Notes: generated by a model not told the origin, from the sequence alone. A stretch of DNA of 64,000 nucleotides from Aeromicrobium tamlense (GCF_013408555.1 NZ_JACBZN010000001.1:1240001-1304000); one strand, 5' to 3'. Shown: positions 7,545 through 15,718, numbered from the stretch's first letter. A program made the numbers and translations.

Positions 7545-9083
7545 TCAGATGTCGCGGAACGTCTCGATCTCGGCGCCGAGCGCGTTGAGGCGCAGGGCCA
7601 GGTCCTCGTAGCCGCGGTTGATGACGTAGACGCTGCGCAGCACCGACGTGCCCTTCGCCGCGAGCATCGCGATGAGGATGACCACGGCGGGCCGCAGCGC
7701 GGGCGGGCAGACCAGCTCGGCGCCGCTCCAGTGCGTGGGGCCCTCGATCAGGACGCGGTGCGGGTCGAGCAGCTTGACCTGCGCGCCGAGCTTGTTGAGC
7801 TCGGTGAGGTAGATCGCGCGGTTCTCGTAGACCCAGTCGTGCAGCATCGTCTGGCCCTCGGCCTGCGCCGCGATGACGGCGAAGAACGGCAGGTTGTCGA
7901 TGTTGAGTCCGGGGAACGGCATCGGGTGGATCTTGTCGATCGGCGCTCGCAGCGTTGACGGGTGCGTCGTGATGTCGACCAGGCGCGTGTGGCCGTTCTC
8001 GGCGAGGTACTCCTCGGAGCGCTCGTAGCGGAAGCCCATCTCCTCGAGCAGCGCGAGCTCGATCTCCATGAACTCGATCGGGACGCGGCGCACGGTGATC
8101 TGCGAGCTGGTGACGATGGCGGCGGTGATGAGGCTCATCGCCTCGATCGGGTCCTCGCTGGGCGCGTAGTCGACGTCGCCGCGGATGTCCTGCTTGCCGG
8201 TGACGCGCAGCGTGGTGGTGCCGATGCCCTCGATCCGGACGCCGAGGCGCTCCAGGAAGAAGCACAGGTCCTGGACCATGTAGTTCGGGCTGGCGTTGCG
8301 GATGACCGTGACGCCGTCGTGGCGGGCGGCGGCCAGCAGGGCGTTCTCGGTGACGGTGTCGCCGCGCTCGGTCAGCACGATGGGGCGCTCGGGAGCGACG
8401 CCGCGGGCGGCGGAGGCGTGGTAGCTGCCGTCGGTGGCGACGACCTTGAGGCCGAAGGGACGCAGGGCCGTCATGTGCGGCTCGACGGTGCGGGTGCCGA
8501 GGTCGCAGCCGCCGGCGTAGGGCAGGTCGAAGGTGTCGACGCGGTGCATGAGGGGGCCGAGGAACATGATGATGCTGCGGGTGCGGCGGGCGGCCTCGGC
8601 GTCCATCTTCGCCAGGTCGAGGCGCTCGGGGACGACGAGCTCGAGGTCGTTCTGCTCGTTGAGCCACGTGGTGCGGACGCCGATCGACTCCAGCACCTCG
8701 AGCAGGCGGTTGACCTCCTCGATGCGGGCGACCTTGCGCAGCACGGTGGTGCCGGTGTTCAGCAGCGCGGCGCACAGCAGCGCGACCCCGGCGTTCTTGC
8801 TGGACTTGACGTCGATGCTGCCCGAGAGCGTGGTGCCGCCCTTGACGCGCAGGTGGCTCGGGCCGGCCGCGGGGGCCACGCTCACGAGCTCGGAGTCGAG
8901 GGCCGATCCGATCCGCGCGAGGGTGTCCAGCGTGAGGTTCTGCTGGCCCTTCTCGATGCGGTTGATGGCGCTCTGGCTGGTCTTGAGCTCGGTGGCCAGC
9001 TGGGCCTGGGTGAGGCCGGAGTGCTGACGCGCGTCGCGGATCAGGGTGCCGATCCGGGCGAGGTAGGAGTCGCTCTGGGTCAT
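7545..9083 (-). CDS. MurA-like UDP-GlcNAc carboxyvinyltransferase with N-terminal XRE helix-turn-helix
   Basis: This 512-residue fusion has a Cro/CI-type HTH at about 8-70 (RQHSGLTQAQLATELKTSQS) joined to a full EPSP-synthase/MurA fold at about 80-508. MurA transfers enolpyruvate from PEP to UDP-GlcNAc, the first committed step of peptidoglycan synthesis. The lysine of SSKNAG and the cysteine of PYAGGCDLGTRT, equivalent to the catalytic, fosfomycin-sensitive Cys, are both kept, so activity is plausible. The housekeeping murA is probably elsewhere and this would be a paralogue with built-in DNA binding. ATG at 9083 follows GGAG. A dyad just upstream (9095-9112) may be its own operator. Confidence 0.85.
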   Translation of the reverse strand: MTQSDSYLARIGTLIRDARQHSGLTQAQLATELKTSQSAINRIEKGQQNLTLDTLARIGSALDSELVSVAPAAGPSHLRVKGGTTLSGSIDVKSSKNAGVALLCAALLNTGTTVLRKVARIEEVNRLLEVLESIGVRTTWLNEQNDLELVVPERLDLAKMDAEAARRTRSIIMFLGPLMHRVDTFDLPYAGGCDLGTRTVEPHMTALRPFGLKVVATDGSYHASAARGVAPERPIVLTERGDTVTENALLAAARHDGVTVIRNASPNYMVQDLCFFLERLGVRIEGIGTTTLRVTGKQDIRGDVDYAPSEDPIEAMSLITAAIVTSSQITVRRVPIEFMEIELALLEEMGFRYERSEEYLAENGHTRLVDITTHPSTLRAPIDKIHPMPFPGLNIDNLPFFAVIAAQAEGQTMLHDWVYENRAIYLTELNKLGAQVKLLDPHRVLIEGPTHWSGAELVCPPALRPAVVILIAMLAAKGTSVLRSVYVINRGYEDLALRLNALGAEIETFRDI

Positions 9084-9094
9084 GAACTCCAGCG

Positions 9095-9112
9095 TATATC
9101 AGTTGTGAGATA
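9095..9112 (-). promoter_or_regulatory. Dyad upstream of the HTH-MurA gene, candidate autoregulatory operator
   Basis: TATATC and GAGATA are separated by AGTTGT; the half-sites match at 5 of 6 positions. It is an AT-rich island 11 nt before the start codon in an otherwise very GC-rich region, where an XRE-type protein or the polymerase -10 contact would sit. Binding by the encoded HTH is inference. Confidence 0.4.
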
Positions 9113-9162
9113 AAGCCAGTCTGCGCCCTGTGAGTGTCGCCACCGTCGAGCCCGCCTCGCGA

Positions 9163-9810
9163 TCAGAGGGCGAGGACGCCGTCCTGGGGGAGTCGCTGGA
9201 GGTCGTCGACGCCGCCGTGGCCCTCCACGTGGGTCCAGTAGATCCCGTACGCGACCTCGGAGATCGTGCAGTCGTGGATCGGGAACGCGGTGCGCGGCGC
9301 GACGGCCTGCACGAACTCCACGGTCTCGCTGACCTTCGCCCACGGGGCGGAGAGCGGGAGCGCGAGGATGTCGACGCCGTCCGGCCGGTACTCGTAGGTG
9401 TCGCCGGGGTGGAACAGCGTGGGCTCGCCGTCGGCGGTGACGAGGACGCCGACGTTGCCGACGCGGGGGAGCGCCGGGAGGATCTCGGCGTGACGCGAGC
9501 CGACGCCGGTCACGGTCAGCCCTCCGACCTCGAACGTCAGGTCCGGGCCGGTGCGCTCCCAGTTGTCGAGGGTGGCCGCCGTCTCGGGCTCGGCCAGCAG
9601 CCGGGCGCCGGGGTTGGCCTCGACGAGCGAGCCGATCCGGTCGCGGTCGAGGTGGTCGGCGTGCTGGTGGGTCACGACGATCGCGTCGAGGCCGGTGAGG
9701 GCGAAGGTGGCGGGCGCGCTGAACGCGCCCGGATCGATCAGGATGCGGGTCCCGGCGGCCTCGACGAGGACGGCGGCGTGCCCGAAGCGGGTGACCTCCA
9801 TGGTCGTCAT
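9163..9810 (-). CDS. MBL-fold metal-dependent hydrolase
   Basis: This 215-residue UlaG/YtnP-like member of the metallo-beta-lactamase fold carries THQHADHLD, the HxHxDH di-metal motif. A His in GSRHAE, the Asp of FHPGDTYEY and a late His in FPIHDCT complete the metal site. The substrate is unknown. The start codon at 9810 is only 17 bp from the divergent phosphoribosyltransferase ATG and has no Shine-Dalgarno sequence; the second Met at 9801 is possible. Confidence 0.85.
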   Translation of the reverse strand: MTTMEVTRFGHAAVLVEAAGTRILIDPGAFSAPATFALTGLDAIVVTHQHADHLDRDRIGSLVEANPGARLLAEPETAATLDNWERTGPDLTFEVGGLTVTGVGSRHAEILPALPRVGNVGVLVTADGEPTLFHPGDTYEYRPDGVDILALPLSAPWAKVSETVEFVQAVAPRTAFPIHDCTISEVAYGIYWTHVEGHGGVDDLQRLPQDGVLAL

Positions 9811-9827
9811 CGTGCCACGATGGGCGC

Positions 9828-10322
9828 ATGGACCACGAGCGCGAGATCCTCACCTGGGACACCTACGGCGTGGCGGTCCGCGAGCTCGCCCAGGCCGTGG
9901 CCGACTCGGGCTTCGAGCCCGACATCGTGCTCGGCATCGCCCGCGGCGGCCTGATCCCCGCCGGATCGGTCGCGTACGCGCTGGACTGCAAGCACCTCTT
10001 CACGATGAACGTCGAGTTCTACACGGGCGTCGGCACGACGCGCGACGAGCCCACCCTGCTGCCGCCGTTCCTCGACCTCGCCGAGCTCGACGACCTGTCG
10101 GTGCTCGTCGTGGACGACGTCGCCGACAGCGGCAAGACGCTCGAGCTCGTGGTCCGGGTGTGCTCCGAGCACGCCGGCGCGGTGCGCTCGGCGGTCATCT
10201 ACGAGAAGCCCCGCACGCTGCTGACGCCCGACTACGCGTGGCGCCGCACCGACCAGTGGATCAACTTCCCCTGGTCCAGCGAGCCCGTCATCACGCCGCG
10301 CACCGGCGTCGTGGACGCCTGA
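9828..10322 (+). CDS. Phosphoribosyltransferase (purine PRT-like)
   Basis: This 164-residue type I phosphoribosyltransferase contains the PRPP-binding signature VLVVDDVADSGKT at about 94-106 and an early IARGGLIPAG loop. These enzymes use PRPP to salvage a base, most often hypoxanthine, guanine or xanthine; the hood region is too divergent to name the base. The ATG at 9828 is preceded by CACGAT at 6 nt and no ribosome-binding site, so the message is probably leaderless. A serine hydrolase starts 8 nt after its stop. Confidence 0.82.
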   Translation: MDHEREILTWDTYGVAVRELAQAVADSGFEPDIVLGIARGGLIPAGSVAYALDCKHLFTMNVEFYTGVGTTRDEPTLLPPFLDLAELDDLSVLVVDDVADSGKTLELVVRVCSEHAGAVRSAVIYEKPRTLLTPDYAWRRTDQWINFPWSSEPVITPRTGVVDA

Positions 10323-10330
10323 GGCCCGCG

Positions 10331-11473
10331 GTGTCGGCCCCCGACGTGTCGCGGACGATGCGCGACGTGGCCTCGAGGATGGCCGTGTCCGGCGCCGTCT
10401 GGGCCACCGTCCGCGGCCCGCGTCAACAGGTGGAGATCGGCTCCGCGCGGCCGCTGGGCCCCGACACCATCTTCCGGATCGCCTCGATCACCAAGCCGAT
10501 CGTCGCGGTCCTCGCGCTGCGACTCGTCGACGAGGGCCTGCTCGAGCTCGACGCCCCGATGGACCGGTGGCTGCCCGAGTTCGCCGACCGCCGCGTGCTC
10601 CGCACCCGCGGTGGGCCGCTCGACGACACCGTGCCCGCCGCTCGACCGACCACGCTGCGCGACGTCCTGGCGATGGGCTCTGGGCTGGGCTGGGACATGA
10701 CGGCGGGACCGGACGATCCGCTGCTGGGCGAGTACCAGCGACTCGAGCTGGCCTCGGCGTGGCAGCCACCCGTGCTGCGACCCGACCGGTGGGCCGAGCT
10801 CGCGGGCTCTCTGCCGATGGCGCACCAGCCGGGGGAGGGCTGGCTCTACCAGTTCTCCTACGACGTGCTGGCGGTGCTGATCGAGCGGGCGACGCGCCGC
10901 CGCCTCGACGTCGTGCTGCGCGAGAAGGTGCTGGACCCCCTCGACATGCACGACACCGGCTACACGGTGGAGCTCACCGAGGTCGACCGCGTGCCGTCCT
11001 CGTGGTTCCCGAACCGGCGGGGCGAGTTCGTCGAGGTCGCCCCGTGGGGCGACCCGCGCCTGATGAACGTGCCCGTCTTCCGCTCGGGCGCCACGGGCCT
11101 GCTCTCGACGGCGGCCGACCTGGCGCGATTCGTGCAGATGCTGCTGCGCGGTGGACGCGGTCCGCGCGGTCCCGTGATCTCGGCGAGCTCGTTCGCCGCC
11201 CTCACCACCGACGCGGTGGGCGAGGCCGCCTCGGCGATGGCTCACGAGTTCCTGGAGCCGAACCGCACCTGGGGCCTGGGCGTCGGCATCGACCTCGACG
11301 CGCGCCACCCGGGCTCGCACCCCGGCCGCTTCGGCTGGGACGGCGGCACGGGAACCAGCCTGTGGGTCGACCCCGTGTCGGGCGTCGGTGGCGTCCTGCT
11401 GACGCGCCAGGGGATGGGCTCGCCGGAGCCGCCGGAGCACCTCGACGCCTTCTGGGACGCCGTCCACGCGTGA
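10331..11473 (+). CDS. Serine hydrolase of the beta-lactamase/class C family
   Basis: This 380-residue enzyme has the beta-lactamase/DD-peptidase-like fold. SITKPI gives the SxxK nucleophile and general base near residue 51. A YQFSYDV segment supplies the Tyr of the second motif, and GWDGGTGTS is the third motif before the C-terminal strand. No signal peptide is evident, so it is more likely a cytoplasmic esterase or peptidase than a true beta-lactamase. The GTG at 10331 was chosen because TGAGG lies 8 nt upstream; ATG at 10358 is possible. It is close behind the phosphoribosyltransferase gene and may be co-transcribed. Confidence 0.85.
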   Translation: MSAPDVSRTMRDVASRMAVSGAVWATVRGPRQQVEIGSARPLGPDTIFRIASITKPIVAVLALRLVDEGLLELDAPMDRWLPEFADRRVLRTRGGPLDDTVPAARPTTLRDVLAMGSGLGWDMTAGPDDPLLGEYQRLELASAWQPPVLRPDRWAELAGSLPMAHQPGEGWLYQFSYDVLAVLIERATRRRLDVVLREKVLDPLDMHDTGYTVELTEVDRVPSSWFPNRRGEFVEVAPWGDPRLMNVPVFRSGATGLLSTAADLARFVQMLLRGGRGPRGPVISASSFAALTTDAVGEAASAMAHEFLEPNRTWGLGVGIDLDARHPGSHPGRFGWDGGTGTSLWVDPVSGVGGVLLTRQGMGSPEPPEHLDAFWDAVHA

Positions 11474-11514
11474 CACGCCGGGGCCGGTTCGAACGCACGT
11501 TCGGTGAATCGGCG

Positions 11515-11520
11515 TAACGT
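11515..11520 (+). promoter_or_regulatory. -10 hexamer for a leaderless AlkB-like transcript
   Basis: TAACGT stands 6 nt before the ATG at 11527 with no Shine-Dalgarno sequence in between. The upstream stretch GTTCGAACGCACGTTCGGTG contains overlapping GAAC/GTTC dyads that resemble damage-response operators only loosely. Confidence 0.5.
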
Positions 11521-11526
11521 GGGGCC

Positions 11527-12147
11527 ATGTGGTTCCAAGGCTCACTGCTCGACGGTGACGCAGGCGTCCGTGTCGGCCCGCTCGACCGCGTGCAGCGTCA
11601 CGAGCTGTCGCACGGGGCGTGGGTCGACACGCTGCCCGGCTGGGTGAGCGGCTCGGACGAGCTGTTCGAGACCCTGCGCACCGAGGTGCCGTGGCGCGAG
11701 GAGCGCCGCGAGATGTACGAGCGCGTCGTCGACGTGCCGCGGCTGCTGTGCTTCTACGGCCCTCGTCGTCCGCTGCCGCACCCCGCCCTGGAGGAGGCGC
11801 GCGACGCGCTGTCGGCGCACTACGCGGCCGAGCTCGGCGAGCCGTTCGTCACCGCGGGCCTGTGCTACTACCGTGACGGCAACGACTCGGTGGCCTGGCA
11901 CGGCGACCGCATCGGCCGCAGCCGCACCGAGGACACGATGGTCGCGATCCTGTCGCTGGGCGCCGAGCGGCGGCTGAGCCTGAGGCCGGCCGGTGGTGGC
12001 CCGCAGACCGGCTTCAGCCTCGGGCACGGCGACCTCTCGGTCATGGGCGGCAGCTGCCAGCGCACGTGGGAGCACGCGATCCTCAAGACCGCGCGCCCGG
12101 TCGGTCCCAGGATCAGCGTGCAGTTCCGCGTCGCCGGCGTTCTCTGA
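11527..12147 (+). CDS. AlkB-like 2-oxoglutarate/Fe(II) dioxygenase
   Basis: This 206-residue protein belongs to the AlkB-type dioxygenases, which oxidatively demethylate alkylated bases or other substrates. The HxD iron motif is in VAWHGDRIG, the distal His in RTWEHAI and the 2-oxoglutarate-binding Arg in GPRISVQFR. NxY-like CYYRDGNDS lies before the HxD, as in AlkB. Length is normal for the family. Its 3' end overlaps the convergent DoxX gene by 35 bp. Repair of methylated DNA is the most likely role but is not proved by sequence alone. Confidence 0.85.
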   Translation: MWFQGSLLDGDAGVRVGPLDRVQRHELSHGAWVDTLPGWVSGSDELFETLRTEVPWREERREMYERVVDVPRLLCFYGPRRPLPHPALEEARDALSAHYAAELGEPFVTAGLCYYRDGNDSVAWHGDRIGRSRTEDTMVAILSLGAERRLSLRPAGGGPQTGFSLGHGDLSVMGGSCQRTWEHAILKTARPVGPRISVQFRVAGVL

Positions 12148-12523
12148 CCAGCTCCAGGGCATCGGTCGACCACAGCGCCCAGATCACGAGCACGGGCTGG
12201 AAGAACAGCCGGATCAGCCGAGCGCGGTCGCTGTTCAGCGTGAACGCGTCGACGCCGTTGACGTACTGCGAGACGTTCCCGGGAAACACCGCGACGAAGA
12301 AGGCCGCGGCGACGAGGCCGATCACACGGCGGTGACGCGGGATCGCCATGAGGGCCGCGCCGAGGGCGATCTCGACGATGCCCGACACCACCACGACGAG
12401 GTCCTCGTCGAGCGGGATGCTGTTCGGCACCTGCGCGTCGAACTCGTCGCGGGCGAACGTCAGGTGACCGACGCCCGCGAACGCGAGCACGGCGCCGAGC
12501 AGGAGGCGGGCGATCGTCTTCAT
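12113..12523 (-). CDS. DoxX-like membrane protein
   Basis: This 136-residue protein has four predicted transmembrane segments, starting with LLLGAVLAFAGVGHLTF and containing the ALMAIPRHRRVIGLVAA segment typical of the DoxX/MauE-like family. Family members are often linked to quinone or redox processes, but the function here is unknown. The ATG at 12523 is preceded by TAGCGT at 7 nt and fits a leaderless start; a GTG at 12529 is possible. The C-terminus is Arg-rich and the 3' end overlaps the AlkB-like gene. Confidence 0.8.
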   Translation of the reverse strand: MKTIARLLLGAVLAFAGVGHLTFARDEFDAQVPNSIPLDEDLVVVVSGIVEIALGAALMAIPRHRRVIGLVAAAFFVAVFPGNVSQYVNGVDAFTLNSDRARLIRLFFQPVLVIWALWSTDALELVRERRRRGTAR

Positions 12524-12538
12524 GGCCACGACGCTAGG

Positions 12539-13057
12539 TCAGTCGCCGGCGATCCGCTCGTAGAGCACGTGGTCGTGCCAGGTCCCGGCGAGCCGCAGGT
12601 AGTCGCGCGCGACGCCGAACCGCGTGAAGCCGTTCTTCTCCAGCACGCGCTGGCTGGAGACGTTGTCGACGCGGGTGCCGGCCTCGATCCGGTGCAGTCC
12701 GAGGCGCACGAAGGCGAGCTGGACGATCTCGTCCACGGCCGTGCTGGCCAGGCCGCGGCCCTGGTGCGCCTCGTCGACGTAGTAGCCGAGGACGCCCTTC
12801 ATCGACGGGCCGCGGACGATCTCGTTGAGGTTGATCCGGCCGACCACGGAGTCGTCGGGGCCGAGGATCACTCGCGGGAAGGAGACGCCCTCCTCGTAGC
12901 GGCGCAGCGCGTCCTGGATGATCGCGCGCTGGCCCTTGGTGGTGAAGTAGACCTCCGGCCGCCTCGGCTCGAGGCCGGCCCAGGCCTCGCGGTTGCGGCG
13001 CAGGACCCCCGCCAGGGCGTCCGCGTCGGTCGTGGCGACGAGACGGGTGACGGCCAT
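12539..13057 (-). CDS. GNAT acetyltransferase, RimJ/RimL-like
   Basis: This 172-residue acetyl-CoA-dependent N-acetyltransferase has the acetyl-CoA loop YVDEAHQGRGLASTAV and the C-terminal RVLEKNGFTRFG typical of the RimJ/RimL branch, which acetylates ribosomal-protein N-termini or small amines. The ATG at 13057 is preceded by CAGACT at 6 nt, a leaderless-type promoter; the upstream in-frame Met codons would place the start inside the operator of the divergent DUF2975 gene. The substrate cannot be predicted. Confidence 0.85.
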   Translation of the reverse strand: MAVTRLVATTDADALAGVLRRNREAWAGLEPRRPEVYFTTKGQRAIIQDALRRYEEGVSFPRVILGPDDSVVGRINLNEIVRGPSMKGVLGYYVDEAHQGRGLASTAVDEIVQLAFVRLGLHRIEAGTRVDNVSSQRVLEKNGFTRFGVARDYLRLAGTWHDHVLYERIAGD

Positions 13058-13110
13058 GGCGTCAGTCTGGCAGGCGCGGCACCCGGGGGAGAGGATCTTG
13101 ACCGGCATCA

Positions 13111-13145
13111 CATATCGTGTTTCGATAACATCGAGAAACGATATG
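13111..13145. promoter_or_regulatory. Large dyad upstream of DUF2975-XRE operon
   Basis: Arms CATATCGTGTTTCGAT (13111-13126) and ATCGAGAAACGATATG (13130-13145) match at 14 of 16 positions around AAC. Each arm is itself a short palindrome (ATCG-N5-CGAT), so two adjacent repressor sites can be read. It ends 13 nt before the DUF2975 start and is strikingly AT-rich for this DNA. The XRE protein encoded downstream is the obvious candidate binder. Confidence 0.65.
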
Positions 13146-13158
13146 GAACGGAGCTCCC

Positions 13159-13761
13159 ATGAAGGCACCTCTCGGCACCGCCACCCGCTCGGACCAGTGG
13201 CTCGTCATCGTCCTGTCCGCCATCGTGAGCGTGGCCACGGTCGTGACCGCCGCGCGGCGGGTCGTGGAGATCCTCCCGAACCAGGACGTTCCCGTGGAGG
13301 TGCAGTTCGACCCGACCACCCAGCCGATCACGATCGAGGGCGTCGGGACGGTCTCGGCCGAGATCGACCGCGCCACCGTGACGGTCCCGGACCTGCCGAT
13401 CGTGAGCTGGCTGGCGGCCCTCGCCGGCGTCATCGTGCCCGCGCTGGCGATCGTGGCGATCATGGTCTGCGTCGCCTGGCTGTGCCGTCACCTGATGACC
13501 GGGGAGTTCTTCAGCCGGACCAACACGCGGCTGCTGACGTCGATCTCGATGCTGATCCTCGTCGGCTGGGTGGCCGACCTCGTGGGGAGGACGTTCGCCG
13601 GCAACTCCGCGCTGGCCCGTCTCGCCGAGGACGGCGAGGGATTCGCGCTGTCGACGACCTTGCCCCTGCAGTACCTGTTCGTCGCGATCGTCGTGGGCTG
13701 CATCGCCGCCGCGTTCCACGCGGGGGAGCGGATGCAGCGCGACGCCGAGGGGCTGGTCTGA
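13159..13761 (+). CDS. DUF2975 membrane protein
   Basis: This 200-residue protein has four predicted membrane segments (about 14-32, 88-110, 125-145, 165-187) and the DUF2975 layout, with FFSRTNTRLLTSISMLILVGW in the middle. Family members are nearly always encoded next to a small Cro/CI-type regulator, and that holds here, with a 1-bp TGATG overlap. Function is unknown; the pair is thought of as a membrane protein with a dedicated repressor. GGAG lies upstream of the ATG. Confidence 0.85.
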   Translation: MKAPLGTATRSDQWLVIVLSAIVSVATVVTAARRVVEILPNQDVPVEVQFDPTTQPITIEGVGTVSAEIDRATVTVPDLPIVSWLAALAGVIVPALAIVAIMVCVAWLCRHLMTGEFFSRTNTRLLTSISMLILVGWVADLVGRTFAGNSALARLAEDGEGFALSTTLPLQYLFVAIVVGCIAAAFHAGERMQRDAEGLV

Positions 13762-13985
13762 TGCCGCCGGAGGACGACGAGCACCGGGTGCACTGCCGGC
13801 TCGACGAGCTGCTCGCCGCGCGGGGGATGACGCTCACGCGGCTGGCCGAGATCGTCGGCGTCACCGTGGTGAACCTGTCGGTGCTGAAGAACGACCGCGC
13901 TCGGGCGATCCGCTTCACGACGCTCACGGCGATCTGCGACGCGCTCGACTGCGAGGTGGGCGACCTGCTCGTGGTGTCGGAATGA
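13761..13985 (+). CDS. Small XRE-family transcriptional regulator
   Basis: This 74-residue protein is little more than a Cro/CI-type helix-turn-helix (LLAARGMTLTRLAEIVGVTV, then ALDCEVGDLLVV at the end), similar to YozG-like partners of DUF2975 proteins. It starts inside the stop codon of the DUF2975 gene, so its dose is tied to that protein. The dyad at 13111-13145 is its likely operator, giving a negative feedback loop. The DNA-binding call is firm; regulation is inferred. Confidence 0.88.
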   Translation: MPPEDDEHRVHCRLDELLAARGMTLTRLAEIVGVTVVNLSVLKNDRARAIRFTTLTAICDALDCEVGDLLVVSE

Positions 13986-14012
13986 TTCGCGGCGCGAGGC
14001 GTTGACGCAGAC

Positions 14013-15032
14013 ATGAAGAACATCGGCTTCCTGTCCTTCGGGCACTGGTCCGACTCGCCGCAGTCGGCCACGCGGAGCGCGTCGGACACGCTGCTGCAGT
14101 CCATCGACCTCGCGGTGGCGGCCGAGGAGCTGGGAGCCGACGGCGCCTACTTCCGCGTGCACCACTTCGCCCGCCAGCTGGCCTCGCCGTTCCCGCTGCT
14201 GGCCGCCGTCGGCGCGCGCACGTCACGCATCGAGATCGGCACCGGCGTGATCGACATGCGGTACGAGAACCCCCTCTCCTTCGCCGAGAACGCCGCGGCG
14301 GCCGACCTCATCTCCGGCGGCAGGCTGCAGCTGGGGATCAGCCGCGGATCACCGGAGCAGGTCATCTCCGGCTACCGCTACTTCGGGTTCGAGCCGCCCG
14401 AGGGCATGAGCGACGCCGACATGGCCCGAGGCCACACGCAGGTGCTGCTGGAGGTGCTCAAGGGCGAGGGCTTCGCCGAGCCGAACCCGAGGCCGATGTT
14501 CCCGAACCCGCCGGGCAAGCTGCGCATCGAGCCCCACTCCGAGGGTCTGCGCGACCGCATCTGGTGGGGTGCCGGCTCGCGCGCCACCGCCGAGTGGACC
14601 GCGGAGCAGGGGATGAACCTCATGAGCTCGACGCTGCTGACCGAGGACACCGGTGTGCCGTTCCATCAGCTGCAGGCCGAGCAGATCCAGCGCTTCCGCG
14701 ATGCGTGGAAGGAGGCCGGCCACGAGCGCGAGCCGCGCGTGTCGGTGAGCCGCAGCATCTTCCCGATCGTCTCCGACCTCGACCGCGCCTACTTCGGCCA
14801 CGAGTCGCGCAGCACCGACCAGGTGGGCTTCCTCGAGGGTGGCTCGGCGCGGTTCGGTCGCACCTACGCCGCCGAGCCCGACGTGCTGGCCCAGGAGCTC
14901 GCCGAGGACGAGGCGGTCGCGGCGGCGGACACCCTGCTGCTCACGGTGCCGAACCAGCTGGGCGTCGACTACAACGCCCACGTCCTCGAGAGCCTGCTGA
15001 CCCACGTCGCGCCCGCGCTGGGCTGGCGCTGA
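14013..15032 (+). CDS. LLM-class flavin-dependent oxidoreductase
   Basis: This 339-residue luciferase-like monooxygenase-fold protein has the family N-terminus (MKNIGFLSFGHW), GADGAYFRVHHFARQLASP in place of the usual E-H-H strand and LQLGISRGSPEQV near the flavin phosphate loop. Such proteins use FMN or coenzyme F420; which one cannot be settled here. It starts 27 nt after the XRE gene and is followed 26 nt later by the pterin dehydratase-VOC fusion, so co-transcription is possible. The substrate is unknown. Confidence 0.85.
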   Translation: MKNIGFLSFGHWSDSPQSATRSASDTLLQSIDLAVAAEELGADGAYFRVHHFARQLASPFPLLAAVGARTSRIEIGTGVIDMRYENPLSFAENAAAADLISGGRLQLGISRGSPEQVISGYRYFGFEPPEGMSDADMARGHTQVLLEVLKGEGFAEPNPRPMFPNPPGKLRIEPHSEGLRDRIWWGAGSRATAEWTAEQGMNLMSSTLLTEDTGVPFHQLQAEQIQRFRDAWKEAGHEREPRVSVSRSIFPIVSDLDRAYFGHESRSTDQVGFLEGGSARFGRTYAAEPDVLAQELAEDEAVAAADTLLLTVPNQLGVDYNAHVLESLLTHVAPALGWR

Positions 15033-15058
15033 TCGCGGGCGCGGTCGATGCTGGGCTC

Positions 15059-15712
15059 ATGAGCACGCTCGACGTCCCGACGATCATCGCCGCGGGCCTG
15101 GACGACTGGCGCCCCCTCGTCCACAGCCTGCACACCCGGTACCGCACGGGGGACTTCGCCACGGGCCTGGAGTTCGTCGTCGACATCGGTGCGGCGGCGG
15201 AGGCCGCGAACCACCACCCCGACGTGAAGCTGACCTACACGCACGTGGACATCCAGCTGCTCAGCCACGACTCGGGCGGCATCACCGAGCGCGACCTCGA
15301 GCTCGCTCGCACCATCAGCGACCTCGCGGCCGAGCGGTCGCTCGAGGCCGACCCGAGCCGCCTGACCACGGTGGAGATCGCCCTGAACGCCGTGGACAAG
15401 GACGCCATCGGCCCCTTCTGGGCCGCGGTGCTGACCGGCGACCCGGGGGCCTACGCGACCGACGAGGTCACCGACCCCACGGGGCAGGTGCCGCTGCTGT
15501 GGTTCCAGCCGACCGAGTCGCGCACCGAGGTTCCGCCGATGTGCTTCCACCTCGACGTCTGGATCCCGGTGGGCCAGCTACCCGCCCGGATCGAGGCCGG
15601 GGTCGCCGCCGGCGGCCGGATCTTCGACGACTCGGAGTCGCCGTCGTTCGTGGTGCTGGAGGACGCCGAGGGCAACAAGGCCTGCCTCTGCACCGTCATG
15701 GATCGCGACTGA
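15059..15712 (+). CDS. Pterin-4a-carbinolamine dehydratase fused to a VOC domain
   Basis: This 217-residue protein joins two small folds. Residues about 1-100 form a pterin-4a-carbinolamine dehydratase with the EAANHHPDVKLTYTHVDI signature, the His pair and downstream Asp of the active site. Residues about 110-215 are a glyoxalase/bleomycin-resistance (VOC) domain. The dehydratase normally recycles 4a-hydroxytetrahydrobiopterin, yet no aromatic hydroxylase is nearby. The role of the VOC part is unknown. The ATG at 15059 follows GATGCT at 6 nt, a leaderless-type start. It lies just behind the flavin oxidoreductase. Confidence 0.85.
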   Translation: MSTLDVPTIIAAGLDDWRPLVHSLHTRYRTGDFATGLEFVVDIGAAAEAANHHPDVKLTYTHVDIQLLSHDSGGITERDLELARTISDLAAERSLEADPSRLTTVEIALNAVDKDAIGPFWAAVLTGDPGAYATDEVTDPTGQVPLLWFQPTESRTEVPPMCFHLDVWIPVGQLPARIEAGVAAGGRIFDDSESPSFVVLEDAEGNKACLCTVMDRD

Positions 15713-15718
15713 CCGACT

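Noticed and set aside
11490..11510. LexA/SOS-box-like GAAC/GTTC dyad before the AlkB-like gene
   Set aside because: GTTCGAACGCACGTTC has overlapping half-sites, but the spacing does not fit the actinobacterial SOS box, so it is not listed as an operator.
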